Source: Halobellus clavatus (GTDB lineage: Archaea > Halobacteriota > Halobacteria > Halobacteriales > Haloferacaceae). Taken from it: DNA of 64,000 bases. How positions within the stretch are numbered: the first letter of the stretch is position 1; the number at the start of each line of letters is the position of its first letter. The position numbers were made by a program, and so were the translations under genes. This document shows positions 9,401 to 16,160 of this stretch, piece after piece. Location of the stretch: the NCBI RefSeq assembly GCF_900107195.1, contig NZ_FNPB01000011.1:55844-119843 (forward strand), read 5' to 3'. Below the pieces are notes generated by a model. The model made no database searches. It was not told the DNA's origin and saw only the letters and a list, made by a program, of their open reading frames with translations.

Positions 9401-11442
9401 CTGGCGACACTCCCATCCCGGAAACAGACGGTATCTTCGAGATCGAACTCGCGAAGCACCGTGACGACGTCCCCGGCGACGAGGGCTACGCCATTCGGTT
9501 GACTCCCGAGGGTGCTCGTCTCCTTCTTGAAAACGTCTTTTCGACTGGCTGGGTTGCAACCGCTGGGACCGATACTCACGATACCGGCCTTCGGGACGCT
9601 ATGACGGCACTCGAAGACGCAGTCCCCACCCGAGTCAGTGGCCGGATCATCGACCAAGACACCGGGGACATCCCGGACGCCGTCCTCACAGTCTTCGCCA
9701 GCGAGCCTACGGAGTGCTTCGCTGACGACATCATCTTATGCACAGTCGAAGAGGAGACCGACCCACGTCGACACCCCACGAAGAAACTCCGTAACCTCAA
9801 GAAGGCGCTTAACACTACTACGAAGAGTGGCGAATGTCGCCTCCCCATCTTCGTCGCCGAAACACCGTGGGACGAAGACGCGGGGGGCCCCGACCTTGGA
9901 CCTGCCACCGCATTATCGAACATCCTCCGTGATCCGATGAACACTCAGTGGTCGGGTCGCCGGTTCTACTCGCAATCGAACACGCCAATCGACTTCGACG
10001 GCGGCGCCCGCGACGGCGGTGTCACCGCTGTCGTCCCCCGATCGGACACAGAGAGCGCCGGCGCGTCGATCTGGGTTCGCGACCCGGACCCCGACTCGGA
10101 CGACTGCCTCCTCGTCGCCCCGACCGCCGACAACATCGGCCATCCCGATGACGAGGATATACACCTCCGTATCGCTCCCGGTGACTTCCAGAACCTCACT
10201 CCCTCGAGCATCCCGTACCGGGCGACATGTCCCCCGGGAAGCGCAAACGAATCAGCTCGCTATATCGTCGAGACTCCGGGTAGCGAGCAGACGTACAAGT
10301 ACGAGACGGAAGAGCGATTCCGTGAGGATTGGGTCCGCGTCAACAAGCCATTCGTACCCGACATCGAATTCCGGCACCCGGACTACCCGGAAACCGCATA
10401 TGCCATCCTCGTCCGATACGAGCCGCCCCGCGCCGGCGACGATGCACAGGCACGTATCGCCTGGTTCGATCATCGGACCTCGGGCGACGAGGAGATGGGG
10501 ACGCTTCGGCCCGTCGAGGACCTCATCGAAGCGATTCAGACGGGCGAACTCAAGCCGGCGTCCGCTGGCCCCGGAACGGCACCCGAGAGGACTCACGAAG
10601 ACGAAGTCTCGACCGACGAAGCGCAAGACTCTGAAGTGGATGAGGAAGACACTGGCGCGTCATCATCGACGGACGAGGCACCAGACGAATCCACTCCCGA
10701 GCCATCCGACAACAAGGACGAAGAGCTTGACGGCGATGATACTGACTCAACGCAGTCCGAGGAGGGAGAGACAGACGATACTTCCGAACCACTCCAGGAT
10801 GAGGGGAAAGCAGCTACCGCCGCGTTCATCGCGGCTTACCTCCGTCCTGCACCGAACAACGTCGTGGACGTGGATGTCGCCTTCGACCGTTGTCAGGAAT
10901 TCGCGAGCACGCACAACCTCGTCCCACCAGAATCAGAGGACGAGTTCGCAGAAACGATCGATTCCCTCTTCGATGCGTTCGACACGGACACCGGTATCGA
11001 CGGAGACCTCTTCGACATCGATCGCGACGTCATCAGTGCCCTCGAAGAGGGATTCAATATCGTCTCAACGTCAGGTGGAAACGAAGACAGCACTCGAACC
11101 GTTATATTGGGTGTGAAGATGGTTGATCCCACAGAAGAAGACACGTCGTTCTTGACGGAAGCAGCGCCCGAGCAGTCGGCAGGTGGTGCGGCGTTCATTG
11201 CGAACCAGCTCACGTCCGACCCTGACGGAGCGCTTCCGAGTTCGGAAACCTATGACGAATACGTCGACACCGTCACCGACTGGGGATTCGAGTCTCTCCC
11301 TGACCGAGGTTCGAGTGTGACGTTCAAACGGTTCCTCCAAATCTGGGGTGCGGCGCTGTTCGGCGTCTCGGTCGAACGGAAACGCCGGCGGATCGACGGG
11401 TCGCCTACGCGGTGCTATACGCACCTCGAGTGGCGCGAGTAG
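3406..11442 (+). CDS. Giant VirD4/TraG-like coupling ATPase
   Basis: 2678 residues. A Ser/Arg-rich N-terminus leads into a signal-like hydrophobic stretch (residues 60-85), then an outer region with two similar Trp/Tyr-rich segments (about 125-170 and 200-250). A strong membrane helix (about 311-345) is followed by basic residues, leaving the rest cytoplasmic. The ATPase region holds Walker A GLPGSGKS (about 1086) and Walker B VFIDEAG (about 1453), then SLAVQTPDQL, the pattern of VirD4/TraG/TraD proteins that feed DNA into conjugation channels. About 1100 residues follow, including two long acidic linkers (about 1700-1790 and 2385-2470) and an unrecognised C-terminal domain. Usual coupling proteins have 500-1000 residues, so this one is exceptional. 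A TATA-like TATTTTA lies at 3358. The specific role is inferred. Confidence 0.75.
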   Translation: MPTLPAFTRAWLSPAPLTDDHTQSPPDARTDRTSHSSRSVEPTQTSRSTRSGRPRNRRPLYGVLLALSVIGILLTAATGPALAAHPADSTSTTESQDLSSTSLQSTNTTSPCQTQNNNSYGWTEHYACIQVHLYQQDQDLSIFPEDATQAREAAKNGESAETIEDWLFRYYRTEQYPDWWMPSEEQIEQTPKLKLYPLTNETVHEYETTQSLSVFPEDARAVRFAATHNATVNELRMALLNYYAVQWDQGWRPDSESSTTTTANTSVGGGSNGGESEATAGSSSSPAWYAPYLSGIVDAANQFRGWMRGVQEFIGGLLIWSFKNPIIAGIVIFTSLVVFLLLGVARRMRRTWTAMLAVWSRFVRAIVWVADTIGIGTIRRTQIKFFRFRRTLNVYAHAFAAMTGWAIREGFHRVDRTITDYVTDEDSSTWSYIAPPAHARASSAADAAVSETTYAKSKRLLDPLDAPAVYELDEDEPPRPGDDLWYRITASDQPASPETITKQIEGLPNLTDGLEVIIRSAPHDPEIGGEESELQTTEGDGTRLAIEVLIHFIEDGQTSTLDRTKHNWVRQAFGGPDYDVTPVSTTLQRLLRARPYRRCKHLLGNDAPPSATFPWSNAQSSDAATDGGRTIGEDTPTPSERAAAAEAIPQRYFREHLEDQFTAVCPEAPVSYPLGSRGTRRWDFLQRLNVFDETAAEEAPPMEAALDALLETDEPALLRARITSAGDLSDLIRQKLDVIEGEESTQFDKRTNRRGRSRATPSSGENTTEEDRAAARERESSRVRGEVASAEGTRNEELQNKGVTRSFKVTMDVFTQPTPFLNDALEETAGGSVEPSSEAHPVPSPLFHSDGDSTSASTNTASDGGVFTEEQPDLNEIDSTADLSGSDADIETLASRGDTLRVTPETLAEAAASQRTTARDDAWRLAKTWATAADGEFNKLTEPPENSRLAKWARQFGWRRHTLGQLRDSYRFHRAQEYAGRAPTFGLHYSLRRRWPIVLAAADELPSFTALPSTSAVSDDLAAHMERQLSHTAPLSELSPAEDNEIIGTDIDGATLGYAFDRLHARDLARPVKHRTDYMDRSILHQGLPGSGKSVDQAHEIVERRKATNGPIIIYAGPGANVGELAVRGLLDEFGEDWVREHVHWFDMPEVLPGLTVFDTRPAQQADDAHGNPEAAESVATDDTSSQRPDIASKDTSWETHGSQVMQTVRKIAELLMGESDFQNARVSRDVLRALGTAGFSPHTYPTGVDGTPAYQRNGSDTSSNTLPTADDLVNGESHSNDGNEDDSRSRQPTVMPFRWGYDASPYVYPLWQLQEQTQQVTELTRLMDPDIPINPKEILPDPGSHAIKRNMETPFNNQQHTAQQILGGVTNRLNALTTDARLAPLFNNTTRRFSFADFLSGDRQNDVLIFDVEDLDPDAQRDFVLTHELLMQYELELYKSFLKEEATADDYYVSVFIDEAGRLVEPDDLAKMIAVARNHSVSLSLAVQTPDQLFDADTDNSVGDDPTYAEIIGNIQTTVVRAGEITRQQAKALCPADLEVEDFMDHVRDLPVDHRLVQYPTPSEGTRSQTIEIARIPLPNWHQDAEEPPEGYDSRENFEGAFREVRADVIDQTNEEYGIPDDESESAVRNRAILNIPELAHHLTIDDPLLPVVLAWATWIVARDPPNGPGEETLHSVSNTDSKLPDLEDPVEPNNDSTAEDSPAEEVSAIDVLSDDAGPDEYTAESVSASRENDSPSTTSEQPDTLFDSGGWARDQWDEAKTELTQSNTERQTPPSAAESSGPASSLHHVLKGSMTTDEWEELTDLLEKGKSLSPEEWAIHTDLPTYRKDEKSIQARALNSRVATLLNQGILTEDEVARIQELIDLARDTGNWPPTAVRDRLDTKSETAPADESALEQQNATVSNESVSAAIERRRTSESNSVGIDPFDGEEPRPGTYRWVRLDEMYRRLRLEVEKVLATEDLNEGERNRRRDALPSLKACADEIEALGTIMTHRGVAGDTPIPETDGIFEIELAKHRDDVPGDEGYAIRLTPEGARLLLENVFSTGWVATAGTDTHDTGLRDAMTALEDAVPTRVSGRIIDQDTGDIPDAVLTVFASEPTECFADDIILCTVEEETDPRRHPTKKLRNLKKALNTTTKSGECRLPIFVAETPWDEDAGGPDLGPATALSNILRDPMNTQWSGRRFYSQSNTPIDFDGGARDGGVTAVVPRSDTESAGASIWVRDPDPDSDDCLLVAPTADNIGHPDDEDIHLRIAPGDFQNLTPSSIPYRATCPPGSANESARYIVETPGSEQTYKYETEERFREDWVRVNKPFVPDIEFRHPDYPETAYAILVRYEPPRAGDDAQARIAWFDHRTSGDEEMGTLRPVEDLIEAIQTGELKPASAGPGTAPERTHEDEVSTDEAQDSEVDEEDTGASSSTDEAPDESTPEPSDNKDEELDGDDTDSTQSEEGETDDTSEPLQDEGKAATAAFIAAYLRPAPNNVVDVDVAFDRCQEFASTHNLVPPESEDEFAETIDSLFDAFDTDTGIDGDLFDIDRDVISALEEGFNIVSTSGGNEDSTRTVILGVKMVDPTEEDTSFLTEAAPEQSAGGAAFIANQLTSDPDGALPSSETYDEYVDTVTDWGFESLPDRGSSVTFKRFLQIWGAALFGVSVERKRRRIDGSPTRCYTHLEWRE

Positions 11443-11613
11443 CCTCTTGATTTTCTCTCTCAGTCTACCGCCTCGATCTCCCGTCTAATACTATGAACTC
11501 AAAATCATATTTCCGATAATTTCCCTTGTGACGGTGTCACTTAATCCTCGATTTTCTAGAACTATTACTGAATAGCATATTTTGGAGAAACCACCGGACG
11601 GCACGGTAATACA

Positions 11614-11961
11614 AAACTGGAACGGTAAATCGGAACGCGAATCTCTGAGGACTCACAAAATCACCATATAGCGTCGGGATGGTAAACTGGAACGTCAATC
11701 ATTAGCATACACTCCCGCAAAGACCGGATCCTTTTGCAAACTGGAACACCGTGCAGTCTTGCGGTTTTCACCGGAAACCTGGACACATCTACGCACCACC
11801 ACACACCAGCATCTCGATAAACTGGAACGCCGCGCTGTCTTGCGATTTCGCGCCTATAGTCAACTCCGTGCTCAGAACACCCTTCGAGCGGCTCTCCGCA
11901 CTCTCGAAACTGGAACGCTACGCAGTCTAGCGATTATCCCCGGCTATTGAGAAACTGGAAC
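11614..11961 (+). repeat. Six direct repeats of AAACTGGAAC
   Basis: Exact copies start at 11614, 11684, 11738, 11819, 11907 and 11952; a degenerate copy is near 11775. Three copies (11738, 11819, 11907) extend into a shared tail close to GCNGTCTTGCGATT. Spacing is irregular (45-88 nt), so this is not a CRISPR array. The copies end exactly where the hairpin locus begins. They could be iterons of a replication origin or binding sites controlling transcription of the hairpin locus. The flanking 11443-11613 is AT-richer and holds a short palindrome (GTGACGGTGTCAC) and no gene. Confidence 0.8.
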
Positions 11962-12372
11962 ACCCCCTTTCCCACTAGTATAGAGGGGGCGGATTCGTGT
12001 GAAAGGGGGGTACCGATGTGTTCCGACGAGCGGGTACCCTGGCAGCGGGTACAGGCTGGCCCCCTGGGCGGTCGTCGAAGACGAGTGTCTGATGCGTATC
12101 AGATTGTAGAGAAGTCGGTAGCCGAAGCAGGGAGCGAATAGCCGTTGTGTGTCGCGTGGAGAGCACGGCCTGTCGTAACGTAGGAGCTGGTGGGTGGCGT
12201 CGAGGTGTAGCATCGAGCGTGCGTGGCGAACGTACGGCGTTGCGTATGAGCGAGTGGGAGTGGATGGTCGTATCGCGGTGGTGCCTACACTGGAGTCAGC
12301 TGGCTGTCGCGCGCGGACGTCAGGATACGTATCTCAACCAAGCCAGGGACGTGCCGCGTATCGCGGCTCTCG

Positions 12373-12428
12373 CCTCGTGGTTCATTCTCGACGTGAGGGC
12401 CGGGCACGGTGACGTCGACACCGCGAGG
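12373..12428. repeat. Nested hairpin in structured locus (left part)
   Basis: CCTCGTGGT (12373) pairs with ACCGCGAGG (ending 12428) around TCGACGT (12388) and ACGTCGA (12412), giving two stacked stems with an internal loop. It lacks the TCCCTTC motif of the main units. Confidence 0.55.
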
Positions 12429-12598
12429 GGCTGTCGGCAGTACTCGAGGCTGGGGATCGCGCCGTCGTGAGACGCCGTGGGCTGTCGATAGAGCATAGCG
12501 GTGTGGCCTCGGCGGCCGAGTGGTCGCTGTCGCCACCGCGTTCCGGTGTGATGGCCGCCGGCTCGCTGCTCTGGCGCGTATGTATGGCCGATCGGTGT

Positions 12599-12674
12599 GT
12601 CTCGAGAAGGGTGCCGCGCGCGTCGGGGTCGCGCGCGCTTTGGATCGAGACCGCCGCGACGAGCAGAGCTCGTC
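12599..12674. repeat. Two adjacent hairpins in structured locus
   Basis: GTCTCGA (12599-12605) pairs with TCGAGAC (12645-12651) around a GCGCGCG/CGCGCGC stem. Next to it GACGAGC-aga-GCTCGTC (12658-12674) is a perfect 7-bp hairpin. Confidence 0.55.
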
Positions 12675-12733
12675 GGACGGTCTCCGTGGGTGAATCAGGA
12701 CCGCGTCGCAGCGGCGGCTGATTTCCGGGACCT

Positions 12734-12830
12734 GCTCCACACGCTCTGGCCGCTGACGGCGGGCCGCGATTTCGGGGAATCGCGTAGCTTTCCCCGAAAT
12801 CGGCCGCCTCACCGGCCAGTCCGTGGGAGC
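12734..12830. repeat. Compound hairpin unit 1
   Basis: Outer arms GCTCCACACG (12734) and CGTGGGAGC (12822) pair with one bulge; CTGGCC/GGCCAG lies next. A perfect 12-bp stem follows, GATTTCGGGGAA (12768-12779) with TTCCCCGAAATC (12789-12800). This copy has the GATTTC stem but no TCCCTTC internal loop. Confidence 0.65.
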
Positions 12831-12868
12831 CGATGTCGTCCACTCACCCGCCGAAGTCCGCGGATTGC

Positions 12869-12963
12869 GCGGTCACGAGACACCGACGCGAACCGGACCC
12901 TACCCGCGAGCGCAACCCGCTCGCGGGTCCCTTCCAGTCCGCGACGGCGTCTCGTAACACCGC
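12869..12963. repeat. Compound hairpin unit 2
   Basis: GCGGT/ACCGC, ACGAGAC/GTCTCGT and CCG/CGG arms stack outside GGAC/GTCC. The internal loop is CCTA (left) and TCCCTTCCA (right). The terminal stem is a perfect 10 bp (12903-12912 with 12918-12927). The A12882/C12948 mismatch would be a U-G pair on the minus strand. Confidence 0.7.
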
Positions 12964-13071
12964 TCATCGAGCGGATTCGGCGGCCTCGGGAGACATCGGG
13001 TCGTGCTACGACCAGGTTTCCTCACTCGGTCGGCCCCCTTGCGCTGGCGCGTGCAGTAGCGCGCGCCGCGC

Positions 13072-13185
13072 ACTCACCGGGAGGGGCCGCCGGAGCCACC
13101 AGCGATTTCCGCGGACCCTACCCGCCCCCACCGGGGCGGGTCCCTTCCACGGAAATCGGGCGCCTCTGTCGGCCTCCCGGTGAGT
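13072..13185. repeat. Compound hairpin unit 3
   Basis: A perfect 13-bp outer arm: ACTCACCGGGAGG (13072-13084) with CCTCCCGGTGAGT (13173-13185). Inside are CGATTTCCG/CGGAAATCG (13103, 13150), loop sequences CGGACCCTA and TCCCTTCCA, and an 8-bp terminal stem CCCGCCCC/GGGGCGGG with a 4-nt loop. Confidence 0.75.
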
Positions 13186-13275
13186 CGGGGCGAAGCCGGG
13201 CACGGGGCCTGCCGAGCCGAAGGCACGGGAGATCGCGTCGCTCACTCCGTTCGCCTGAGTCATACGTCGCCAGCA

Positions 13276-13370
13276 CGCTGAACCGGACCGGGTCACGATT
13301 TCGCGCGGATACCTTCCCGCGCTCGCAAGCTCGCGCGGGCCCCTTCCACACGAAATCGACCGGTTCAGCG
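13276..13370. repeat. Compound hairpin unit 4
   Basis: A perfect 11-bp outer arm CGCTGAACCGG/CCGGTTCAGCG, then CGATTTCG/CGAAATCG (13296, 13351), loop strands GGATACCTT and CCCCTTCCA, and a 7-bp terminal stem CCCGCGC/GCGCGGG. Confidence 0.75.
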
Positions 13371-13390
13371 CGCGGCGACGCACGACTCAG

Positions 13391-13539
13391 CCCGGCCATA
13401 TGCGGCCGATTCATCTGCGTTCACCGACCCGCACCCGGACCTCGATTCCGGCAGACACTACCCGCCTTCGGCGGGTCCCTTCTCCCGGAATCGGCCGTGC
13501 GCGGCTGGTTCACGTTGTTCATCGGCCGCATCTGCCGGG
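13391..13539. repeat. Compound hairpin unit 5
   Basis: Outer arms CCCGGC/GCCGGG and ATGCGGCCGAT/ATCGGCCGCAT (11 bp; 13400 and 13521), then CGCAC/GTGCG, CGATTCCGG/CCGGAATCG (13443, 13485), loop strands CAGACACTA and TCCCTTCTC, and terminal stem CCCGCC-ttc-GGCGGG. Confidence 0.75.
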
Positions 13540-13680
13540 TTCGCGACTCCCGTACCTCGGCGGGCAGGGCCCCGCACCGGGCTTCGTTCTGGCGGTACGG
13601 GCCACCCGCCAGAAGCCGCCGAGCAAAAATTAATTTCTTTCCTCTTAAGCGTCCACGGGACGGGCGGGGGAAGCCGCCGT

Positions 13681-13774
13681 GCCGTTCCTGACCTGGCACG
13701 ATCTCAGCGGACCCTACCCGCGCTCACACGTTCGCGCGGGTCCCTTCCACTGACATCGGCCAGCTCACGACGGC
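13681..13774. repeat. Compound hairpin unit 6
   Basis: GCCGT/ACGGC, TGA/TCA and CTGGC/GCCAG arms, then CGATCTCAG (13699) with CTGACATCG (13750), complementary except one C-C. Loop strands are CGGACCCTA and TCCCTTCCA, and the terminal stem is CCCGCG/CGCGGG or longer. Confidence 0.7.
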
Positions 13775-13797
13775 AGCCGGCTCCCCTGCCGGTACCC

Positions 13798-13835
13798 GAC
13801 GGCGCTCGCGCTATCACACACGCGCGAGCGCCGTC
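13798..13835. repeat. Simple 14-bp hairpin (unit 7)
   Basis: GACGGCGCTCGCGC (13798-13811) and its exact reverse complement (13822-13835) around a 10-nt loop. No internal-loop motif. It lies between units 6 and 8 inside the long-range pairing. Confidence 0.75.
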
Positions 13836-13836
13836 G

Positions 13837-13953
13837 TTCCGACAAGCTCGAGGCCCTGACGCGGGCCGCGATTCCGCGGAGATACTTCCCGCGCTTCGCG
13901 CGGGCCCCTTCTCCACGGAATCGGCCGCCTCAGTACCTCTCGCCGTGTCGGAA
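13837..13953. repeat. Compound hairpin unit 8
   Basis: TTCCGACA/TGTCGGAA outer arm (8 bp), GAGG/CCTC and CTGA/TCAG, then CGATTCCG/CGGAATCG (13869, 13916), loop strands GGAGATACTT and CCCCTTCTCCA, and terminal stem CCCGCGC-ttc-GCGCGGG. Confidence 0.7.
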
Positions 13954-14039
13954 GGAACGCTTAAGAGGAAACCATCCCCCCACTTGTCGGATATGAACTG
14001 CACGTCTTGGGGAGACCACTTGCCGGATGCCTCTGGCGC

Positions 14040-14129
14040 GTGCATTCCCCTGATCGCGGCCGCCTTCGGCAGACACTACCCGCCTTCGGCGGGTCCCTTC
14101 TCCCGAACGCGCCCGCGTCAGGGGTGCAC
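14040..14129. repeat. Compound hairpin unit 9
   Basis: GTGCA/TGCAC and CCCCTGA/TCAGGGG arms with CGCG/CGCG, then a shortened stem TTCGG/CCGAA, loop strands CAGACACTA and TCCCTTCTC, and terminal stem CCCGCC-ttc-GGCGGG identical to unit 5. Confidence 0.65.
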
Positions 14130-14154
14130 CCGCCGGACGCCTTCCAGCTTGTGG

Positions 14155-14249
14155 CGCTGGGCGCGGGCCTCGATTCCGGCAGACACTACCCGCGGCGCAT
14201 CCGATCGGTGCGCCGCGGGTCCCTTCTCCCGAAATCGGCCGCGCCAGCG
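14155..14249. repeat. Compound hairpin unit 10
   Basis: CGCTGG/CCAGCG, CGCGG/CCGCG and CC/GG arms with single bulged G residues on the left. CGATTCCGG (14171) pairs with CCGAAATCG (14229) except C14176/A14232, which would be G-U on the minus strand. Loop strands are CAGACACTA and TCCCTTCTC, with an 11-bp terminal stem. Just downstream ACAGT-cccttcca-ACTGT repeats the loop motif in a small hairpin. Confidence 0.7.
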
Positions 14250-14392
14250 GCCAAGACGCACAGTCCCTTCCAACTGTTGAGGGGGATTGAAATCATAGAG
14301 TCAGGTAGCCCGTGACAGGGCGTCGGGCCGTCGGCAGGCTGCGCCGGGCGGTCGGCGTGCGGAACGTCGGCCGCTCCGGCGCGCCCCGCGGT

Positions 14393-14425
14393 GGGTTTGT
14401 TCGCCCCTCCGCGGGGTGAAGGGTG
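14393..14425 (+). promoter_or_regulatory. Shared TATA + C/G inverted-repeat motif, copy 2
   Basis: GGGTTTGTTC, then GCCCCTCCGCGGGGTGAAG. T-rich box, C-tract/G-tract inverted repeat (CCCC/GGGG), GGTGA end. Confidence 0.6.
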
Positions 14426-14466
14426 TACGAATACACCCGTCGGTCGGCGGTCAGAAGACGGGCGCG

Positions 14467-15939
14467 ATGGAGCGCGCCCGACAGGGGATCACTCCCCGTG
14501 AAACAGCAATGTCTAGTTTCAACTCAGGGCAAAAAAGCCCATCGGCGGTTGGACAGCCTGACAAGTACGACGAACTCGAGATGGATCTGCTCTACAGCAG
14601 TCCCCATCTGGAGAACGGCGATAACGTGGTCGGTGTGGACATCGACAAACGGCCCCCGACCCCGAACGACGAACCGGTCCAGGACAGCCAGGGGCAGGAA
14701 CTTGTCCCCGGAAACTACGCGCGAGAACGCTCGGCGCGGATGGACGCGCAATATCGGGCGGCTGCCTCACAGCACGAAACGTCGGACGAGGACGACCAAG
14801 CTGACGAGACGGGGCTCCCCCACAGGCGCGAGATGACCGGCCGCGCAGGTGGCACCTACGCGGACGTTCAGGCAGTGATGCACGGCCAGCAGTTGGGCGA
14901 CGTCGTTGAGGGCGATGTCGGCGAGTTGGTGCGTGGTGTCTCCACTGGTGTCTACTGGGAGCAGGCACTCGCGGAAATGGACGTCCCCGAGCCTCGACGC
15001 GACCTGCAAGCGCCGTTCGCGGAGGTGTCCCCGGAGCACTACACGCTGGCGACTGAAGAGCGAATGCGTGGCGAGTTCGAGGCCGATGAGCGGAACCGCG
15101 CGAAGGCGATCGCGGCTGAGGTGGCGGGCATCAACCGGGCGGCGCGGTCGCGGGACGATATGCGGACGCGGCAACCGATTCGCCACTCCGTCTCAGAGAG
15201 CGACGACCCGTGGGAGGGCCCGCCGGCAGAGACGGTCGGCGTCAAGCGGGTCGACCCGGCAGACGACGAACCGGTCACGACGACGTCCGTGAGTGACGCC
15301 CCTGACCCACGGGCGTCACTCGACCAGGAGACGCTCGCTCAGGTGAACAAGGGTGCCGCGCGACTGGCCGAGCACTTCCAAGGCGAAGCAGCGATGTCCA
15401 GAGCGACGTTCGGGAAGTGCATCGCCCGGCACATCCAGGACGGGTCGGACGTGATGAACGCGACGATCGCCGTCAAGGAGACACTCGAGCGGATGTCCGA
15501 GATCAAGCAGCCCATCGGGTCGATCGATCCCTACGAGCAGTGGGAGACGACGGTCGAGGCGGAGGTGACCACGCTGTGGACGCCGAAGCATCGGTCGCAG
15601 TACCAGGTGGGATTGGTGCAAGACGAGGCCGGCGACACGGCGAAGTTCACGGTCTGGTTCGCGGCGGGTGACAAGCCGACGCTCGCGGTGGGCGACCGGA
15701 TTCGGGCGGAGCGGGTGCGTGTCAACGCCTACAAGGGTGATGCGACCCTGGCAGTCGTCGGTGATACGGACCTCACCATCCTCGACCGGGGTGACGGCCC
15801 GATGACGCGGCGGAAGCGGCAGTCGGATGATCCGACAATCGCTCCGTGGTCGGCCGATAGCGACCAGCACGCGTGGATCAACCACATCGATATGGAGCGG
15901 GCGACCGAGGTCACGCTCGGACGGCGGGACGACGAGTAA
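14467..15939 (+). CDS. RPA-like protein with C-terminal OB fold
   Basis: 490 residues from ATG 14467; the ATG at 14509 is equally possible. A GTG at 14416 lies inside the upstream regulatory motif and is unlikely. The first 300 residues are acidic, low-complexity and unrecognised. The C-terminal part (about 356-440) has the order of an archaeal RPA OB fold: a Trp-started strand, QVGLVQDEAGDTAKFTVWF, then GDRIRAERVRVN. It resembles the OB fold of the RPA gene at 17222, so single-stranded DNA binding is likely. It opens a co-directional block with two other RPA-related genes. Its role, such as loading or protecting transferred strands, is inferred. Confidence 0.75.
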   Translation: MERARQGITPRETAMSSFNSGQKSPSAVGQPDKYDELEMDLLYSSPHLENGDNVVGVDIDKRPPTPNDEPVQDSQGQELVPGNYARERSARMDAQYRAAASQHETSDEDDQADETGLPHRREMTGRAGGTYADVQAVMHGQQLGDVVEGDVGELVRGVSTGVYWEQALAEMDVPEPRRDLQAPFAEVSPEHYTLATEERMRGEFEADERNRAKAIAAEVAGINRAARSRDDMRTRQPIRHSVSESDDPWEGPPAETVGVKRVDPADDEPVTTTSVSDAPDPRASLDQETLAQVNKGAARLAEHFQGEAAMSRATFGKCIARHIQDGSDVMNATIAVKETLERMSEIKQPIGSIDPYEQWETTVEAEVTTLWTPKHRSQYQVGLVQDEAGDTAKFTVWFAAGDKPTLAVGDRIRAERVRVNAYKGDATLAVVGDTDLTILDRGDGPMTRRKRQSDDPTIAPWSADSDQHAWINHIDMERATEVTLGRRDDE

Positions 15940-16160
15940 GCCATCGCTCGGTCGCTTTATTTGCGCGTACCCCGAGTAGTCCTCTGGTAGGCATCGCAAC
16001 CGGCTGGTTCGTGTGTGGCTCCCGGCACCCACTACCCACCGCCCCGCCCACCGCTCCGTGCTCGCGACCCGAGCGTCGCTGCGCGCGCAGCCACAACCTC
16101 GACAGCACCGCGTGGTCCGTGGGGGCGCTCGGCGACGCCATCACCCGTGGCGACCGACGT

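Larger units (their letters stand above)
13638..13971. repeat. Long-range 15-bp pairing enclosing units 6-8
   Basis: TTTCCTCTTAAGCGT (13638-13652) is the exact reverse complement of ACGCTTAAGAGGAAA (13957-13971). The two arms are 304 nt apart and enclose three complete hairpins, as a closing helix of a multibranch junction would. This stem is AT-richer than its surroundings. Confidence 0.7.
11962..14290. ncRNA. Candidate giant structured non-coding RNA (compound-hairpin locus)
   Basis: About 2.3 kb, very GC-rich, without a convincing protein gene: the open frames are Arg/Pro/Ser-rich, unlike the acidic neighbours. It is packed with nested inverted repeats. At least eight are versions of one unit: an outer stem of 5-13 bp with its own sequence in each copy; a conserved stem CGATTYCG with CGRAATCG; an internal loop with GGACCCTA or AGACACTA on the left and TCCCTTC on the right; and a terminal stem CCCGC with GCGGG of variable length. 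Stems keep complementarity while differing in sequence. Two C-A type mismatches on this strand (12882/12948 and 14176/14232) would be G-U pairs in an RNA from the minus strand, a weak hint of direction. A first hairpin pairs 11963-11972 with 12001-12011. A cruciform-rich DNA locus such as an oriT or origin is the main alternative. Individual units are listed separately. Confidence 0.5.

Noticed and set aside
11614..11961. CRISPR-like array (regularly repeated AAACTGGAAC).
   Set aside because: The repeat is only 10 nt with uneven spacing of 45-88 nt and no cas1/cas2 nearby.
12597..13691. 364-residue open frame across the hairpin locus.
   Set aside because: Arg/Pro/Ser-rich, no domain, unlike acidic haloarchaeal proteins, and fully explained by stop-poor GC-rich repeats.
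14262..14300. CRISPR-repeat-like end (GGGGGATTGAAATC).
   Set aside because: Single copy with no second repeat; its first part belongs to a small hairpin of the structured locus.
14416..14466. GTG at 14416 as the start of the RPA-like gene.
   Set aside because: It lies inside the promoter/operator motif, so the transcript probably starts after it.
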